From assembly GCF_002223055.1 (NCBI RefSeq), contig NZ_NKFL01000006.1, forward strand, positions 1,612,001 to 1,676,000: a DNA stretch of 64,000 bases. The letters run 5' to 3'. Position 1 is the stretch's first letter. Every line of letters begins with the position of its first letter. Source of the DNA: Burkholderia sp. HI2500. GTDB taxonomy: Bacteria > Pseudomonadota > Gammaproteobacteria > Burkholderiales > Burkholderiaceae. Position numbers and translations under genes: made by a program. Below, piece by piece: positions 18,067 through 27,054 of this stretch. Under the pieces are notes generated by a model. That model did no database searches and was not told the origin of the DNA. It was given only the letters and a program-made list of their open reading frames with translations.

Positions 18067-19107
18067 ATGCCAGTCAGCGATTCCCAACTGATCGACGCGT
18101 GGAAGCAGGTGCTCACGCTGTCGCGCCTCGAACCGGGCCAGACCGTCACGATCCTGACGAGCGCGGCCACCCATCCGCAGACGCTGTCGTGCGCGCTGAT
18201 CGCGACGCAAACGATGGGCGCGATCGTCAACCGCCTCGACCTGCCGCCGGTGAACGGCGACAAGGCGTTCAGCCGCGACCCGCTCGCCTATCTCGGCACG
18301 ACGCCGCTGACCGGCAACAAGGCCGCGATCGCCGCGCTGCGCGAGAGCGACCTCGTGCTCGACCTGATGACGCTGCTGTTCTCGCACGAGCAGCACGAGA
18401 TCCTCAAATCCGGCACGAAAATCCTGCTCGCGGTCGAGCCGCCCGAAGTGCTCGTGCGGATGGTGCCGACGCTGGCCGACCGCACGCGCGTGCTCGCCGC
18501 GGCGAAACGGATCGCCGCCGCCCACGAGATGCGCGTGACGTCGGCGGCCGGCACCGCGCTCGTGTGCCCGCTCGGCGAGTTCCTGCCGACGGCCGAATAT
18601 GGCTTCGTCGACGCGCCGGGCCGCTGGGACCACTGGCCGAGCGGCTTCGCGCTGACCTACCCGAACGACCGCACCGCGCGCGGCACGATCGTGATCGACC
18701 GCGGCGACATCCTGCTGCCGCAGAAGCACTACGTGCGCGAACCGATCGCGCTGACCGTCGAAGGCGGCTATGCGACGCGCATCGAAGGCGGCGTCGACGC
18801 CGACCTGCTGCGCGACTACATGGAGACCTTCGCCGACCCCGAAGGCTATGCGATCTCGCATATCGGCTGGGGGCTGCAGCCGCGTGCGCGCTGGTCGACG
18901 CTCGGGCTATACGACCGCGAGGCGACGATCGGGATGGACGCGCGCGCGTTCGAGGGCAACTTCCTGTTCTCGCTCGGCCCGAACAACGAAGGCGGCGGCA
19001 ACCGCACGACCACCTGCCATATCGACATCCCGCTGCGCCGCTGCACCGTAGAACTCGACGGCGCGACCGTCGTGCGCGACGGCCGCGTGACCGACCAACC
19101 CGCCTGA
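18067..19107 (+). CDS. nicX: 2,5-dihydroxypyridine 5,6-dioxygenase
   Basis: A 346-residue non-haem Fe(II) ring-cleaving dioxygenase related to M29 aminopeptidases. Counting from the ATG at 18067, the expected iron ligands fall at His265 (ISHIGWGLQP), His318 and Asp320 (TTCHIDIPLRR), the same positions as described for NicX. It cleaves 2,5-dihydroxypyridine to N-formylmaleamate. The start follows CCGGAG. A much longer in-frame extension upstream overlaps nicD and is not real. It lies 35 bases after nicD. Confidence 0.94.
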   Translation: MPVSDSQLIDAWKQVLTLSRLEPGQTVTILTSAATHPQTLSCALIATQTMGAIVNRLDLPPVNGDKAFSRDPLAYLGTTPLTGNKAAIAALRESDLVLDLMTLLFSHEQHEILKSGTKILLAVEPPEVLVRMVPTLADRTRVLAAAKRIAAAHEMRVTSAAGTALVCPLGEFLPTAEYGFVDAPGRWDHWPSGFALTYPNDRTARGTIVIDRGDILLPQKHYVREPIALTVEGGYATRIEGGVDADLLRDYMETFADPEGYAISHIGWGLQPRARWSTLGLYDREATIGMDARAFEGNFLFSLGPNNEGGGNRTTTCHIDIPLRRCTVELDGATVVRDGRVTDQPA

Positions 19108-19126
19108 CCGACGAGCCCCCGACACC

Positions 19127-19780
19127 ATGAACGATCTTTCCCGTCACGCCGAAGCGAACGTCTATCGCCAGCAGGGCTTCGGCACGCCGCTGCCGCCGCA
19201 CGGCAACATCGGCCTGCTGATCGTCGACTTCGTGGTCGGCTTCGCCGATCCCGCGACGTTCGGCGGCGGCAACATCGCGCCGGCGATCGCGCGCACGACG
19301 CGTGCGCTCGCGCTCGCGCGCGAACGCGGCTGGCCGGTCGCGCACAGCCGCATCGTGTACGCGGACGACGGCAGCGACGACAACGTGTTCTCGCTGAAGG
19401 TGCCCGGCATGGCGACGCTGACCGAGCACCACCCGAACAGCGCGATCGTGCCGGAGCTCACGCCCGCGCCCGGCGAGCTCGTCGTGCGCAAGACGGTGCC
19501 GTCGGCGTTCTTCGGCACGCAACTGGCGCCGTGGCTCGCGCAGCGCGCGGTGCAGACGCTGCTCGTCGCGGGCGCCGTGACGAGCGGCTGCGTGCGCGCA
19601 AGCGTCGTCGACGCGATGTCGCACGGGTTCCGCCCGCTCGTGCTGGCCGACTGTGTCGGCGATCGCGCGATCGCGCCGCACGACGCGAACCTGTTCGACA
19701 TGCAGCAGAAATACGCGGCGGTGATGCCGCTCGACGATGCGATCGCGGCGATCGATGCGGTGCAGGCACGCGCACGCTGA
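19127..19780 (+). CDS. nicF: Maleamate amidohydrolase
   Basis: A 217-residue isochorismatase-fold amidase. The Asp-Lys-Cys triad is readable as Asp34 (LLIVDFVVGF), Lys122 (VVRKTVPSAFF) and Cys155 (VTSGCVRASVVDAM). It hydrolyses maleamate to maleate and ammonia, which feeds nicE and supplies nitrogen. It begins 19 bases after nicX in the same operon. Confidence 0.94.
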   Translation: MNDLSRHAEANVYRQQGFGTPLPPHGNIGLLIVDFVVGFADPATFGGGNIAPAIARTTRALALARERGWPVAHSRIVYADDGSDDNVFSLKVPGMATLTEHHPNSAIVPELTPAPGELVVRKTVPSAFFGTQLAPWLAQRAVQTLLVAGAVTSGCVRASVVDAMSHGFRPLVLADCVGDRAIAPHDANLFDMQQKYAAVMPLDDAIAAIDAVQARAR

Positions 19781-19999
19781 ATCGTCACGGCGGGCTGGCG
19801 GCTTGAACAGCCGACGCCCGCCCGCGCGATTGACGCTGCGCTTTTGGCGACCTAGATTGGGGGCGCGCGCACTCGCGACGGTCACCGTCATGGCTCTCGA
19901 CGCACACCGCGAACAGGACGCCCGGACCGCCGGCCGCCTCGCGCCGCGTACGCTGCATCCGGCCGCGCGCCGCCTCTCCCTCGACAGGATCCTTCATCC

Positions 20000-22291
20000 G
20001 TGAACCGCTCCGAACTGCTCGCGCGCAACGGCTGCCTCACCGTGATCCGGCCGCCCGCGCCGCCCGTCAAGCCGGCACCCGGCCAGCCGGGCAGCCTGTC
20101 GTCCTACGTGCCGGCGCTGCCGGAAGTATTCGTCGCGATCCTCGACGACGGCCGCATCCTCGCGTTCAACGGCCACGTCGATCTCGGCACCGGCATCCGC
20201 ACGTCGCTCGCGCAGATCGTCGCCGAGGAGCTCGATGTGCCGGCCGCGCGCGTGACGATGGTGCTCGGCGACACGGCCGCGACACCGAACCAGGGCCCGA
20301 CCATCGCGAGCGCGACGATCCAGATTTCCGCGACGCCGCTGCGCTGTGCGGCCGCGCAGGCGCGCGATGCGTTGCTGGCGCTTGCCGCCGAACGGTTCAA
20401 TGTCGACGCGGCGCAACTGCGGATCGACGACGCGACGATCTCGGCGAACGGGCAAACGGCCACGTTCGCCGCGCTCGTCGCCGCGCACCGGATCGCGCTG
20501 ACGCTGGACCTGAACACCCGCACGAAAGATCCCGCCCTGTACCGGATCGTCGGCAAGTCGTCGCCGCGCGTCGACCTGCCCGCGAAGGCAACCGGCCAGC
20601 TCACGTTCGTGCACGACATGCGCGTGCCGGGCATGCTGCACGGCCGCGTCGTGCGGCCGCCCTATGCGGGGCATGACAGCGGTTCGTTCGTCGGGGGGTC
20701 GCTGATCGACGTCGATCGCGCATCGGTGGCCGACGTGCCGGGGCTCGTGGCCGTCGTCGCGATCGGCGATTTCGTCGGCGTGGTGGCCGAGCGTGAAGAA
20801 CACGCGATCCGCGCGGCGCGCCAGTTGCGCGTGACATGGCGTCCGCTCCCCGCGCTGCCGCCGCTCGACGAACCGTCTGCCGCGATCGCCGCCGCGCCGG
20901 CCAAACGCCGCGTGCTGCTCGACGAAGGCGACGTCGACGCGGCGCGAGCGCAGCCCGACACGATCACGCTGTCGCGCACCTACGCATGGCCGTTCCAGAT
21001 GCACGGCTCGATCGGCCCGTCCTGCGCGCTCGCCGACTATCGCGAGCCGGGCAACGGCCGGATCACCGTGTGGTCCGGCACGCAGAATCCCGTTTCGCTG
21101 CGTTACGACCTCGCGACACTCGTCGCGCGCGACGAAGCCGATTTCGACGTGGTGCGGATGGAAGCGGCCGGCTGCTACGGCCGCAACGGCGCGGACGACG
21201 TGTGCGGCGACGCGCTGCTGCTGTCGCGCGCGGTCGGCCGCCCGGTGCGTGTGCAACTGTCGCGCGCGGACGAACATCTGTGGGAACCGAAAGGCGCGGG
21301 CCAGCTGATGCAGGTGACCGGCACCGTCACGCGCGACGGCCGCCTGCTCGGCTACGACTTCACGACGCGCTATCCGTCGAACGACGCGCCGCTGCTCGCG
21401 GCGCTGCTGACCGGCGCGATCGCGCCCGCGCCGCGCGTGTTCGAGATGGGCGACCGCACGGCCGTGTCGCCTTACGCGAGCCCGCATCGCCGCTTCGTCT
21501 GCGAGGACCTTGCCCCGCTCGTGCGTGCGTCGTGGCTGCGCGGCGTGTCGGCATTGCCGAACTCGTTCGCGCACGATGCGTTCGTCGACGAATGCGCGGC
21601 GCTGACCGGCGTCGACCCGCTTGCGTTCCGGCTGCGCCACCTGCAGGACACGCGCGCGACCGAACTGCTGCAGGCCGTGGCCGATCGCGCGGGCTGGGCG
21701 CCACGCGTGCGGCGCACGCCGCATGATGAACCCGAGCCGTCGCGGCTGGTGCGCGGCCGCGGGATCGCCTACGCGCGCTACGTGCACAGCCGCTTCCCCG
21801 GCTTCGGCGCGGCGTGGTCGGCATGGGTCGTCGACCTGAGCGTCGATCGCGTGTCGGGCGAGATCCGCATCGAACGCGTCACGGTCGGCCAGGACACGGG
21901 CACGATGATCAACCCCGACGGCGTGCGCCACCAGATCCACGGCAACGTGATCCAGGTATTGAGCCGCACGCTGAAGGAGCGCGTGCGCTTCGCTGACGGC
22001 AAGGTCGCGTCGCGCGAATGGGCGAGCTATCCGATCCTGACCTTCGCGGAAGTGCCCGACGTCGATGTGGTGCTGATGCCGAGGCAAGGCGAGCCGCCGC
22101 TCGGCGCGGGAGAATCGGCGTCGGTGCCGGGCCCGGCCGCCGTCGCAAACGCGTTGTTCGATGCGACCGGCGTGCGGTTCTACGCGCCGCCGTTTACGCC
22201 GGAGACGGTCCGGGCGGCGTTACGCGACGCGGGGCGGTTGATGACGGCCGACGCGGCTGGCGCGCAAGTGGCAACCACCGGCACGGCTTAG
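20000..22291 (+). CDS. nicB: Molybdopterin-binding subunit of nicotinate dehydrogenase (without cytochrome domains)
   Basis: A 763-residue aldehyde oxidase/xanthine dehydrogenase large subunit. Visible Mo-cofactor segments are GHVDLGTGIRTSLAQIVAEE, GKSSPRVDLPAKATGQLTFV, MHGSIGPSCALADY, and the catalytic Glu705 in PLGAGESASVPGP. NicB proteins of pseudomonads carry this domain and a C-terminal tri-haem cytochrome in one chain. Here the chain stops after the Mo domain, and the haem part is in the gene at 11894-14314. No signal peptide is seen. The start is GTG at 20000, with AGGA ten bases before. It is 219 bases after nicF and may share the operon or have its own promoter. Confidence 0.88.
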   Translation: MNRSELLARNGCLTVIRPPAPPVKPAPGQPGSLSSYVPALPEVFVAILDDGRILAFNGHVDLGTGIRTSLAQIVAEELDVPAARVTMVLGDTAATPNQGPTIASATIQISATPLRCAAAQARDALLALAAERFNVDAAQLRIDDATISANGQTATFAALVAAHRIALTLDLNTRTKDPALYRIVGKSSPRVDLPAKATGQLTFVHDMRVPGMLHGRVVRPPYAGHDSGSFVGGSLIDVDRASVADVPGLVAVVAIGDFVGVVAEREEHAIRAARQLRVTWRPLPALPPLDEPSAAIAAAPAKRRVLLDEGDVDAARAQPDTITLSRTYAWPFQMHGSIGPSCALADYREPGNGRITVWSGTQNPVSLRYDLATLVARDEADFDVVRMEAAGCYGRNGADDVCGDALLLSRAVGRPVRVQLSRADEHLWEPKGAGQLMQVTGTVTRDGRLLGYDFTTRYPSNDAPLLAALLTGAIAPAPRVFEMGDRTAVSPYASPHRRFVCEDLAPLVRASWLRGVSALPNSFAHDAFVDECAALTGVDPLAFRLRHLQDTRATELLQAVADRAGWAPRVRRTPHDEPEPSRLVRGRGIAYARYVHSRFPGFGAAWSAWVVDLSVDRVSGEIRIERVTVGQDTGTMINPDGVRHQIHGNVIQVLSRTLKERVRFADGKVASREWASYPILTFAEVPDVDVVLMPRQGEPPLGAGESASVPGPAAVANALFDATGVRFYAPPFTPETVRAALRDAGRLMTADAAGAQVATTGTA

Positions 22292-22364
22292 AGGCTACAG
22301 ACTTCATCGCTGAATCGAGCCCGCCGACAGAAGGGCATGACTGCCGTCCCGCGCGCGACACGCA

Positions 22365-22811
22365 TCACGCGTCGCCGTCTTCTTCCATCATCTTGCGCAG
22401 CAGGAACTGCAACGCGACCCGCTCGCCCGGATTGAGCGCGCCATACGTGCGCTCCGTCACCTGCCGCGCGAACGGCACCGTGCGGTCGATCAGCGCGAGG
22501 CCGGTCGCGGTGGCGCGCACGATCAGCTTGCGGCCGTCGTTCGGATCGGGCAGCACCTCGATCAGCGCACGCGCCTTCAGTCGGTCGACCACGCCGCGAA
22601 TCGTCGCCTGGTCGATCGCGGTCGCCTTGACGATGTCGTTCAGCGAGCACCCCTGGCGCTCCTTGACCGCACACAGCGTGACGAACTGCGCGGCCGTGAG
22701 ATCCGAATCGGGGATCGCTTCCTGGAAGATCGACACATGCCGCTGATACGCGCGGCGCAGCAGGTGGCCGACCTGATCGTGAAAGTCGTAGGAATCCTTC
22801 GAAGACGCCAT
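22365..22811 (-). CDS. nicR: MarR-family repressor of the nic genes
   Basis: A 148-residue MarR protein with a winged helix-turn-helix (LNDIVKATAIDQATIRGVVD) and the wing DPNDGRKLIVRATATG. The extended N-terminus and dimerising C-terminal helix are normal. In pseudomonads NicR represses nic operons and responds to 6-hydroxynicotinate and 2,5-dihydroxypyridine. Its place between the Mo-subunit gene and nicT supports that role. A candidate operator lies 44 bases upstream of its own start, suggesting autoregulation. Confidence 0.88.
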   Translation of the reverse strand: MASSKDSYDFHDQVGHLLRRAYQRHVSIFQEAIPDSDLTAAQFVTLCAVKERQGCSLNDIVKATAIDQATIRGVVDRLKARALIEVLPDPNDGRKLIVRATATGLALIDRTVPFARQVTERTYGALNPGERVALQFLLRKMMEEDGDA

Positions 22812-22854
22812 GAAAGTGCAGGCCCGCGCCGCATGTAAGGGAAAGACAAGCAGT

Positions 22855-22869
22855 GTACACCCTCAATTT
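22855..22869 (-). promoter_or_regulatory. Candidate NicR operator upstream of nicR
   Basis: GTACACCCTCAATTT on the plus strand differs in one base from 16190-16204 before nicC. It contains the palindrome GTGTACAC (22853-22860). It lies 44 bases upstream of the nicR ATG and would allow autoregulation. Confidence 0.55.
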
Positions 22870-23219
22870 GGCACGACCGGCAGCCGGGGGCCGCTTCATT
22901 GCGGTGCATCAGGATTCGCGGCACCCGGCGCGCCGCGTGCCTGGCGATCGCCTGACCGCTGCGCGTTGTCCGCAGAGTACCGCGCAGCGACGGCAGGCAA
23001 TGCGCGTTCGAACCCGCTGCCGCGCACGTGCTTGCGTGCATCGGCAGACTTTCGTGCACACGCTGTATTTTTAAGCGCATACGCACGAATTTTGTGCATG
23101 ACCTTGCGCGTTGGCGCCCTCTTTAAAAACGCGTTCATTTCCCCAAAAAACCTCATCAAACACGCGGCTTTTCTCACGCAAACGCTTGCCTTCGCGCGGC
23201 CGGAATCATGCCTGTGCGC

Positions 23220-23249
23220 TTCGGTATTTTCTAGTGTGTACGCTATTTA
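23220..23249 (+). promoter_or_regulatory. Candidate nicT promoter with NicR-type operator
   Basis: CTAGTGTGTACGCTA (23231-23245) contains 13 bases identical to the site before nicC. A weak promoter, TTCGGT (23220-23225) with TATTTA (23244-23249), would have the motif in its spacer. nicT starts about 95 bases further on. Confidence 0.5.
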
Positions 23250-23344
23250 ATTGCCGTGATATACAGACTCCAGAGCGCAGCGGAGCGTCCGCTCGCGTCG
23301 ATCGGCCACCCATTCATCCGTCACATTCGAACAGGGGCAATCCC

Positions 23345-24652
23345 ATGTCTACCGCACACCCGAGCGCCGCCGTTTCCCCCGACGGCGCGCTGCACGGCAA
23401 TCTCTATCGCAAGGTCACGCTGCGCCTGATTACCCTCTTCTGCCTGTGCTACTTCGCGGCCTATCTCGACCGCATCAACATCGGGCTCGCGAAACTCCAG
23501 ATGCTCGACGCGCTGAAGTTCAGCGATACGGTGTACGGGCTCGGCGCCGGCCTGTTCTTCGCCGGCTACATCCTGTTCGAAGTCCCGAGCAACCTGGTGC
23601 TGCAACGCGTCGGCGCGAAGCTGTGGATCGCGCGGATCATGATCACGTGGGGCCTGCTGTCGGGTGCGACGATGTTCGTGCACACGCCGATGCAGTTCTA
23701 CGTCGTGCGCTTCCTGCTCGGCGCGGCCGAGGCCGGCTTCCTGCCCGGCGTGCTGCTGTACCTGACGCAGTGGTATCCCGATGCGCGCCGCGCGCGGATC
23801 GTCGCGCTGTTCATGGTCGGGCTGCCGCTGTCGAGCATGATCGGCAGCCCGATCTCCGGGTGGATCATGCGCGCGTTCGACGGCACGCACGGGCTCGGCG
23901 GCTGGCAGTGGCTGTTCCTGCTCGAAGCGCTGCCGTCGGTGCTGCTCGGCTTCGCGGTGCTGCGCTGGCTGCCCAACAACATCGAATCCGCGCCGTGGCT
24001 GAACGCCGACGAGAAGCACGCGTTGCGCGCGAACCTCGACGCCGATCCGTCCGGCAACAAGAGCCATGCGCTCGGCAAGGCGTTCTCCGATCCGAAGGTA
24101 TGGGCGCTCGGCCTGATCGACCTGTGCGTGCTGCTCGGCCTCTATGCGGTGAGCTTCTGGCTGCCGACGATCCTGCGCGACACGGGCGTGAAGGATGCGT
24201 ATCACATCGGCTGGCTGATGGTGATCCCGAATGCCGCGGCCGTGCTCGCCACGCTGTACTGCGGCGCCAGTTCCGACCGGGCGCGCGAACGCCGCTGGCA
24301 TATCGTCGTGCCGTTCATGGTGTCGGCCGTCGCGCTGGCGATCGCGGCCTCGTCGTCGCACGGCACGTTCGGCACGGTATTGCTGTTCTCGCTGATCAAC
24401 GCGGGCGCGGCCGCCGCGATGCCGGTCGTCTGGGCCTTGCCGTCGACGTTCCTGAAGGGTTCGGCCGCCGCCGGCGGGATCGCGTTCGCGTGCTCGATCG
24501 CCAACCTCGGCGGGTTCGGCAGCACCTACTTCATCGGCTGGCTACGCGACACGTTCCATTCGCAAAGCGCGGGGCTGTATGGTTTCGCCGCGTGCATGGT
24601 GGTCGGCTGCGCCCTCGCGCTCGCCTATCCGGCCCGGCTCGTGAACCGCTGA
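23345..24652 (+). CDS. nicT: MFS transporter, anion:cation symporter type (nicotinate or 6-hydroxynicotinate uptake)
   Basis: A 435-residue 12-helix inner-membrane protein of the ACS family: FAAYLDRINIGLAKLQML in helix 1, FEVPSNLVLQRVGAKLWIAR after helix 2 and GFLPGVLLYLTQWYPDARRA in the fifth segment. ACS members import organic anions. In nic clusters NicT is linked to uptake of pyridine acids, so that is the likely substrate class. The ATG at 23345 follows AGGGGCAATCCC. A hairpin with a T run follows the stop. Confidence 0.88.
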   Translation: MSTAHPSAAVSPDGALHGNLYRKVTLRLITLFCLCYFAAYLDRINIGLAKLQMLDALKFSDTVYGLGAGLFFAGYILFEVPSNLVLQRVGAKLWIARIMITWGLLSGATMFVHTPMQFYVVRFLLGAAEAGFLPGVLLYLTQWYPDARRARIVALFMVGLPLSSMIGSPISGWIMRAFDGTHGLGGWQWLFLLEALPSVLLGFAVLRWLPNNIESAPWLNADEKHALRANLDADPSGNKSHALGKAFSDPKVWALGLIDLCVLLGLYAVSFWLPTILRDTGVKDAYHIGWLMVIPNAAAVLATLYCGASSDRARERRWHIVVPFMVSAVALAIAASSSHGTFGTVLLFSLINAGAAAAMPVVWALPSTFLKGSAAAGGIAFACSIANLGGFGSTYFIGWLRDTFHSQSAGLYGFAACMVVGCALALAYPARLVNR

Positions 24653-24658
24653 CGCAGC

Positions 24659-24686
24659 GCGTCGCGCGCGCGACGCGGTCATTTTT
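24659..24686 (+). terminator. Rho-independent terminator after nicT
   Basis: GCGTCGC (24659-24665) and GCGACGC (24670-24676) pair around a four-base loop, followed by GGTCATTTTT. It begins about six bases after the nicT stop. Confidence 0.7.
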
Positions 24687-24957
24687 ACAACCGGCAACCG
24701 CGCCGAGCGCGCGGTTCGCCCCACGCCCCTCCCACCCCGCGCACGCCGCCCCGCCGCCCCGCCGGCGCGTGCGCGCCGCCCGCCGCCGCTTCCGCCCCCT
24801 TCCCGACGCCGTTCGCCGCACAGGCACATCGCTTGCGTCATCCACGCGCCCGCCGCTCCGGCGGACGGCATCCTTCCTTCAACCGGCGCTGCGCACCGCG
24901 CGACCCTTCGCGCGGCGATCCCGCATCGCAAGCAGGTTCCCTGAACGAGAGGACAAC
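24687..24957. other. Pyrimidine-rich intergenic stretch
   Basis: With the terminator this makes a 305-base gap between nicT and the DUF4397 gene. The plus strand is strikingly C-rich (about 24715-24810) and G-poor. No gene, hairpin or -35/-10 pair stands out. Confidence 0.5.
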
Positions 24958-25719
24958 ATGAAATCAATACGAACGCTGGTCGCCCTTTGCTCGGTCGTTT
25001 CCGTGCTCGCAGCGTGCGGCGGCGGCGACGACGCCGGGACCGAACTCGGCATCTCGAAGCCGCAGGCGCGCTTCATCAACGCGGTGCCGGCCGGCCCGAA
25101 CCTCGACTACTACCTGAACGCGAAGCTCGACCAGGGCGGTATCGCGTACAAGGGCGTGACGCGCTATCACGACGTCGACTCGGGCACGCAGAACGCGAGC
25201 TACGACGTCTCCGGCACGACGACGACCATCGCCGCGCAATCGTTCAGCGCGGCAAACGGCCATCACTACACGACGATCGCGCTGCCGAGCACGACGTCGC
25301 TGATCTCCGTGATCGACGATCCGTACGCCAAGGGCCTGCTGTCCGACAAGGCGCGCGTGCGCAGCTTCAACGCGTCGCCGAACGCGCAGAACGTCGACGT
25401 GTACGTCGTCCCGCCCGGCACCGACATCACGACGCAAAGCCCGACGCTCGCGGGTACGGCCTACCAGAACGCGGTGCCGGCATCGACGCAGGATTCGATC
25501 TACCTGAACGGCGGCAGCTACCAGGTGATCGTCACGACGGCCGGCAGCAAGACGCCGATCCTCAAGACCGCGCCGGTCACCATCAACAACAACGCCGACT
25601 GGCTGCTGCTGACGATCCCGTCGGGCGGGGTCGGCGACGTGACGCCGAACGATATCCACGTGCTGGTTGCGCAGGGCAACGACGCCGATGCGTCCGCGCA
25701 GGAACTCGGCCCGCAATAA
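24958..25719 (+). CDS. DUF4397-domain lipoprotein
   Basis: A 253-residue secreted protein with a lipoprotein signal: KSIRTLVALCSVVSVLAACG, lipobox LAAC with Cys20. The mature part has two similar beta-rich halves, each opening with a RxxNAxP-type segment (ARFINAVPAGPNLDYYLN and VRSFNASPNAQNVDVYV), the hallmark of DUF4397 repeats. Such proteins are surface or periplasmic, with unknown role. The start follows GAGAGGA. It is monocistronic and ends at a strong hairpin. Confidence 0.88.
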   Translation: MKSIRTLVALCSVVSVLAACGGGDDAGTELGISKPQARFINAVPAGPNLDYYLNAKLDQGGIAYKGVTRYHDVDSGTQNASYDVSGTTTTIAAQSFSAANGHHYTTIALPSTTSLISVIDDPYAKGLLSDKARVRSFNASPNAQNVDVYVVPPGTDITTQSPTLAGTAYQNAVPASTQDSIYLNGGSYQVIVTTAGSKTPILKTAPVTINNNADWLLLTIPSGGVGDVTPNDIHVLVAQGNDADASAQELGPQ

Positions 25720-25733
25720 GGACCGCGCATGAT

Positions 25734-25767
25734 GGCGGCGGGCGGCGCGATCGTGCCGCCCGCCGCC
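25734..25767. terminator. Strong hairpin between convergent genes
   Basis: Thirteen-base perfect arms, GGCGGCGGGCGGC (25734-25746) and GCCGCCCGCCGCC (25755-25767), enclose an eight-base loop. It lies between stops at 25719 and 25784. There is no T run, so it may act as a stability element or a bidirectional, Rho-assisted terminator. Confidence 0.5.
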
Positions 25768-25783
25768 TCGTCCCGTCACGTGG

Positions 25784-26332
25784 TCAGTCGTTCCGCTCCA
25801 GGACGATCACATGCTCGGCGCGCGTGCTGTCGCCGTGCTCGACGTCGACATCGCCGACATGGCGTACGCGCCAGCCCGGCCGCGTCGCGATCTGCGGCAT
25901 GTTGCCGGACGGACGGCTCTCGATCCCGCCGAGCCCTTCGTCGGGCGTCTCGACCGCTTCGTCGAGCGACGCGTTCGAATAAATCACGTTGTCGTGCCAC
26001 TTCGACGCGCCCGCGGCGGCTTCCATGCCCTTGCCGTCGACGTCGACCGTGTTGTCGGTCATCGCCATGTTCGCGTTGTCGAGCGTCGGGATCCGCGCGG
26101 CCGCTCGCCGCACGGGGTCGTCGCTGTCGGGCGCCTGCGTGCCGCGCTCGATCGGCGGCAGGCCGGTCGGCATTTTCCCGGCAATCTTCTCGGGGGTCAG
26201 CGGACGCTGCGCGACCTGCGCCGCCTGGGTTGCCGCATCAGGCATGTCGCCGGCCGCCGGCGTCTTCACCGGGCTCTTCTCGATCTGTTCCCGCTGCTGT
26301 TCCGGGGTCGGGTTCGATTCCGCGTTCTGCAT
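25784..26332 (-). CDS. Conserved hypothetical protein, possibly DUF3005-like
   Basis: A 182-residue soluble, hydrophilic, Pro/Asp/Glu-rich protein without signal peptide. The N-terminal 80 residues look disordered. The C-terminal half, with NTVDVDGKGMEAAAGASKWH and VIYSNASLDEAVETPDEGLG, looks conserved and recalls a family I associate with Burkholderia (DUF3005, from memory, not verified). The ATG at 26332 has GGAGGTG at ideal distance. Its function is unknown. Confidence 0.7.
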   Translation of the reverse strand: MQNAESNPTPEQQREQIEKSPVKTPAAGDMPDAATQAAQVAQRPLTPEKIAGKMPTGLPPIERGTQAPDSDDPVRRAAARIPTLDNANMAMTDNTVDVDGKGMEAAAGASKWHDNVIYSNASLDEAVETPDEGLGGIESRPSGNMPQIATRPGWRVRHVGDVDVEHGDSTRAEHVIVLERND

Positions 26333-26541
26333 TGCACCTCCTTGTCCGGCCGGCGCGCGCCGGCATCAGGGCTGCCGCCGCCGGTCCGGGAATCGCTACA
26401 ACGGTCCTTGCAAATCTTTCATGGGCTTGGCCCGACGCGCACGTCTCCAGGCGCACGTGCCAGGCCGGCACGGCACCCTTCATCCGGACGGCGCGCCCGC
26501 GCGCAGCCGGCGCGACGTCCGCCCCACGCGTCAGCCTCGCG

Positions 26542-26805
26542 TCAGCCGCCGCTCGCGCCGCCCGGCGCGGAAGCCGCGCCCGGCGTGCTCGCGCCGCTGT
26601 CGCCGCTGCTGCCGGCCGCCCCGCTACTCGGCGTACCCGACGGCGCGGTGGACGGTGCGGCCGACATGCCGCCCGTGGCGCTCGATTCCGAGCTTGCACC
26701 ACCGTTCTCGCTCTTCTTCTGGCAGCCCGCACCTGCCGCCAGGCCCGCAATCAGGATGCCGGCGAAGACGGCTCGCGATACATGTCGAAGTGAATATCGC
26801 TGCAT
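26542..26805 (-). CDS. Small low-complexity lipoprotein
   Basis: An 87-residue protein with a lipoprotein signal (RAVFAGILIAGLAAGAGC, Cys28). The mature 59 residues are almost only Ser, Gly, Ala, Pro and Thr after QKKSEN, so the chain is probably unstructured and anchored to the outer membrane. The ATG at 26805 follows GGAGGTG. The frame extends 29 codons further upstream without a ribosome site. Function unknown. Gaps on both sides (26333-26541, 26806-27054) hold nothing I recognise. Confidence 0.7.
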   Translation of the reverse strand: MQRYSLRHVSRAVFAGILIAGLAAGAGCQKKSENGGASSESSATGGMSAAPSTAPSGTPSSGAAGSSGDSGASTPGAASAPGGASGG

Positions 26806-27054
26806 GACACCTCCGCTGATGTCGATGTGGATGGAACCCGCAGGCGCGCAATTCGCGTGCCGCGCCGGGCCGCCGCAGCCGCGCGCTTCCATTCATTTTC
26901 CAAATGACGCCCAGCCGAATATTTAATTTCCCATCGTCTTGCAGGCCTTCCATACTCGCGAACAAATCCGAGACATAACGTCCACGGCGGCCGTGCCGGC
27001 GCAGCGTTCCCACGCAGCCGGTTTCGCGCCCCGCACATGGAAGGAGACAACGGC

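Larger units (their letters stand above)
22812..23344. other. Divergent nicR-nicT control region (533 bases)
   Basis: No convincing gene. The part next to nicR is high GC. From about 23040 to 23270 it becomes AT-rich, with A/T tracts such as TTTAAAAACG and CCCCAAAAAACC, typical of a promoter region. Both candidate NicR sites of this region lie within 110 bases of their genes. A long frame crossing the region into nicT (from 23111) lacks family similarity before 23345. Confidence 0.6.

Noticed and set aside
19994..22087. 697-codon minus-strand frame opposite the Mo subunit
   Set aside because: Shadow frame with low-complexity Arg/Ala composition; the opposite strand encodes a recognisable molybdopterin protein.
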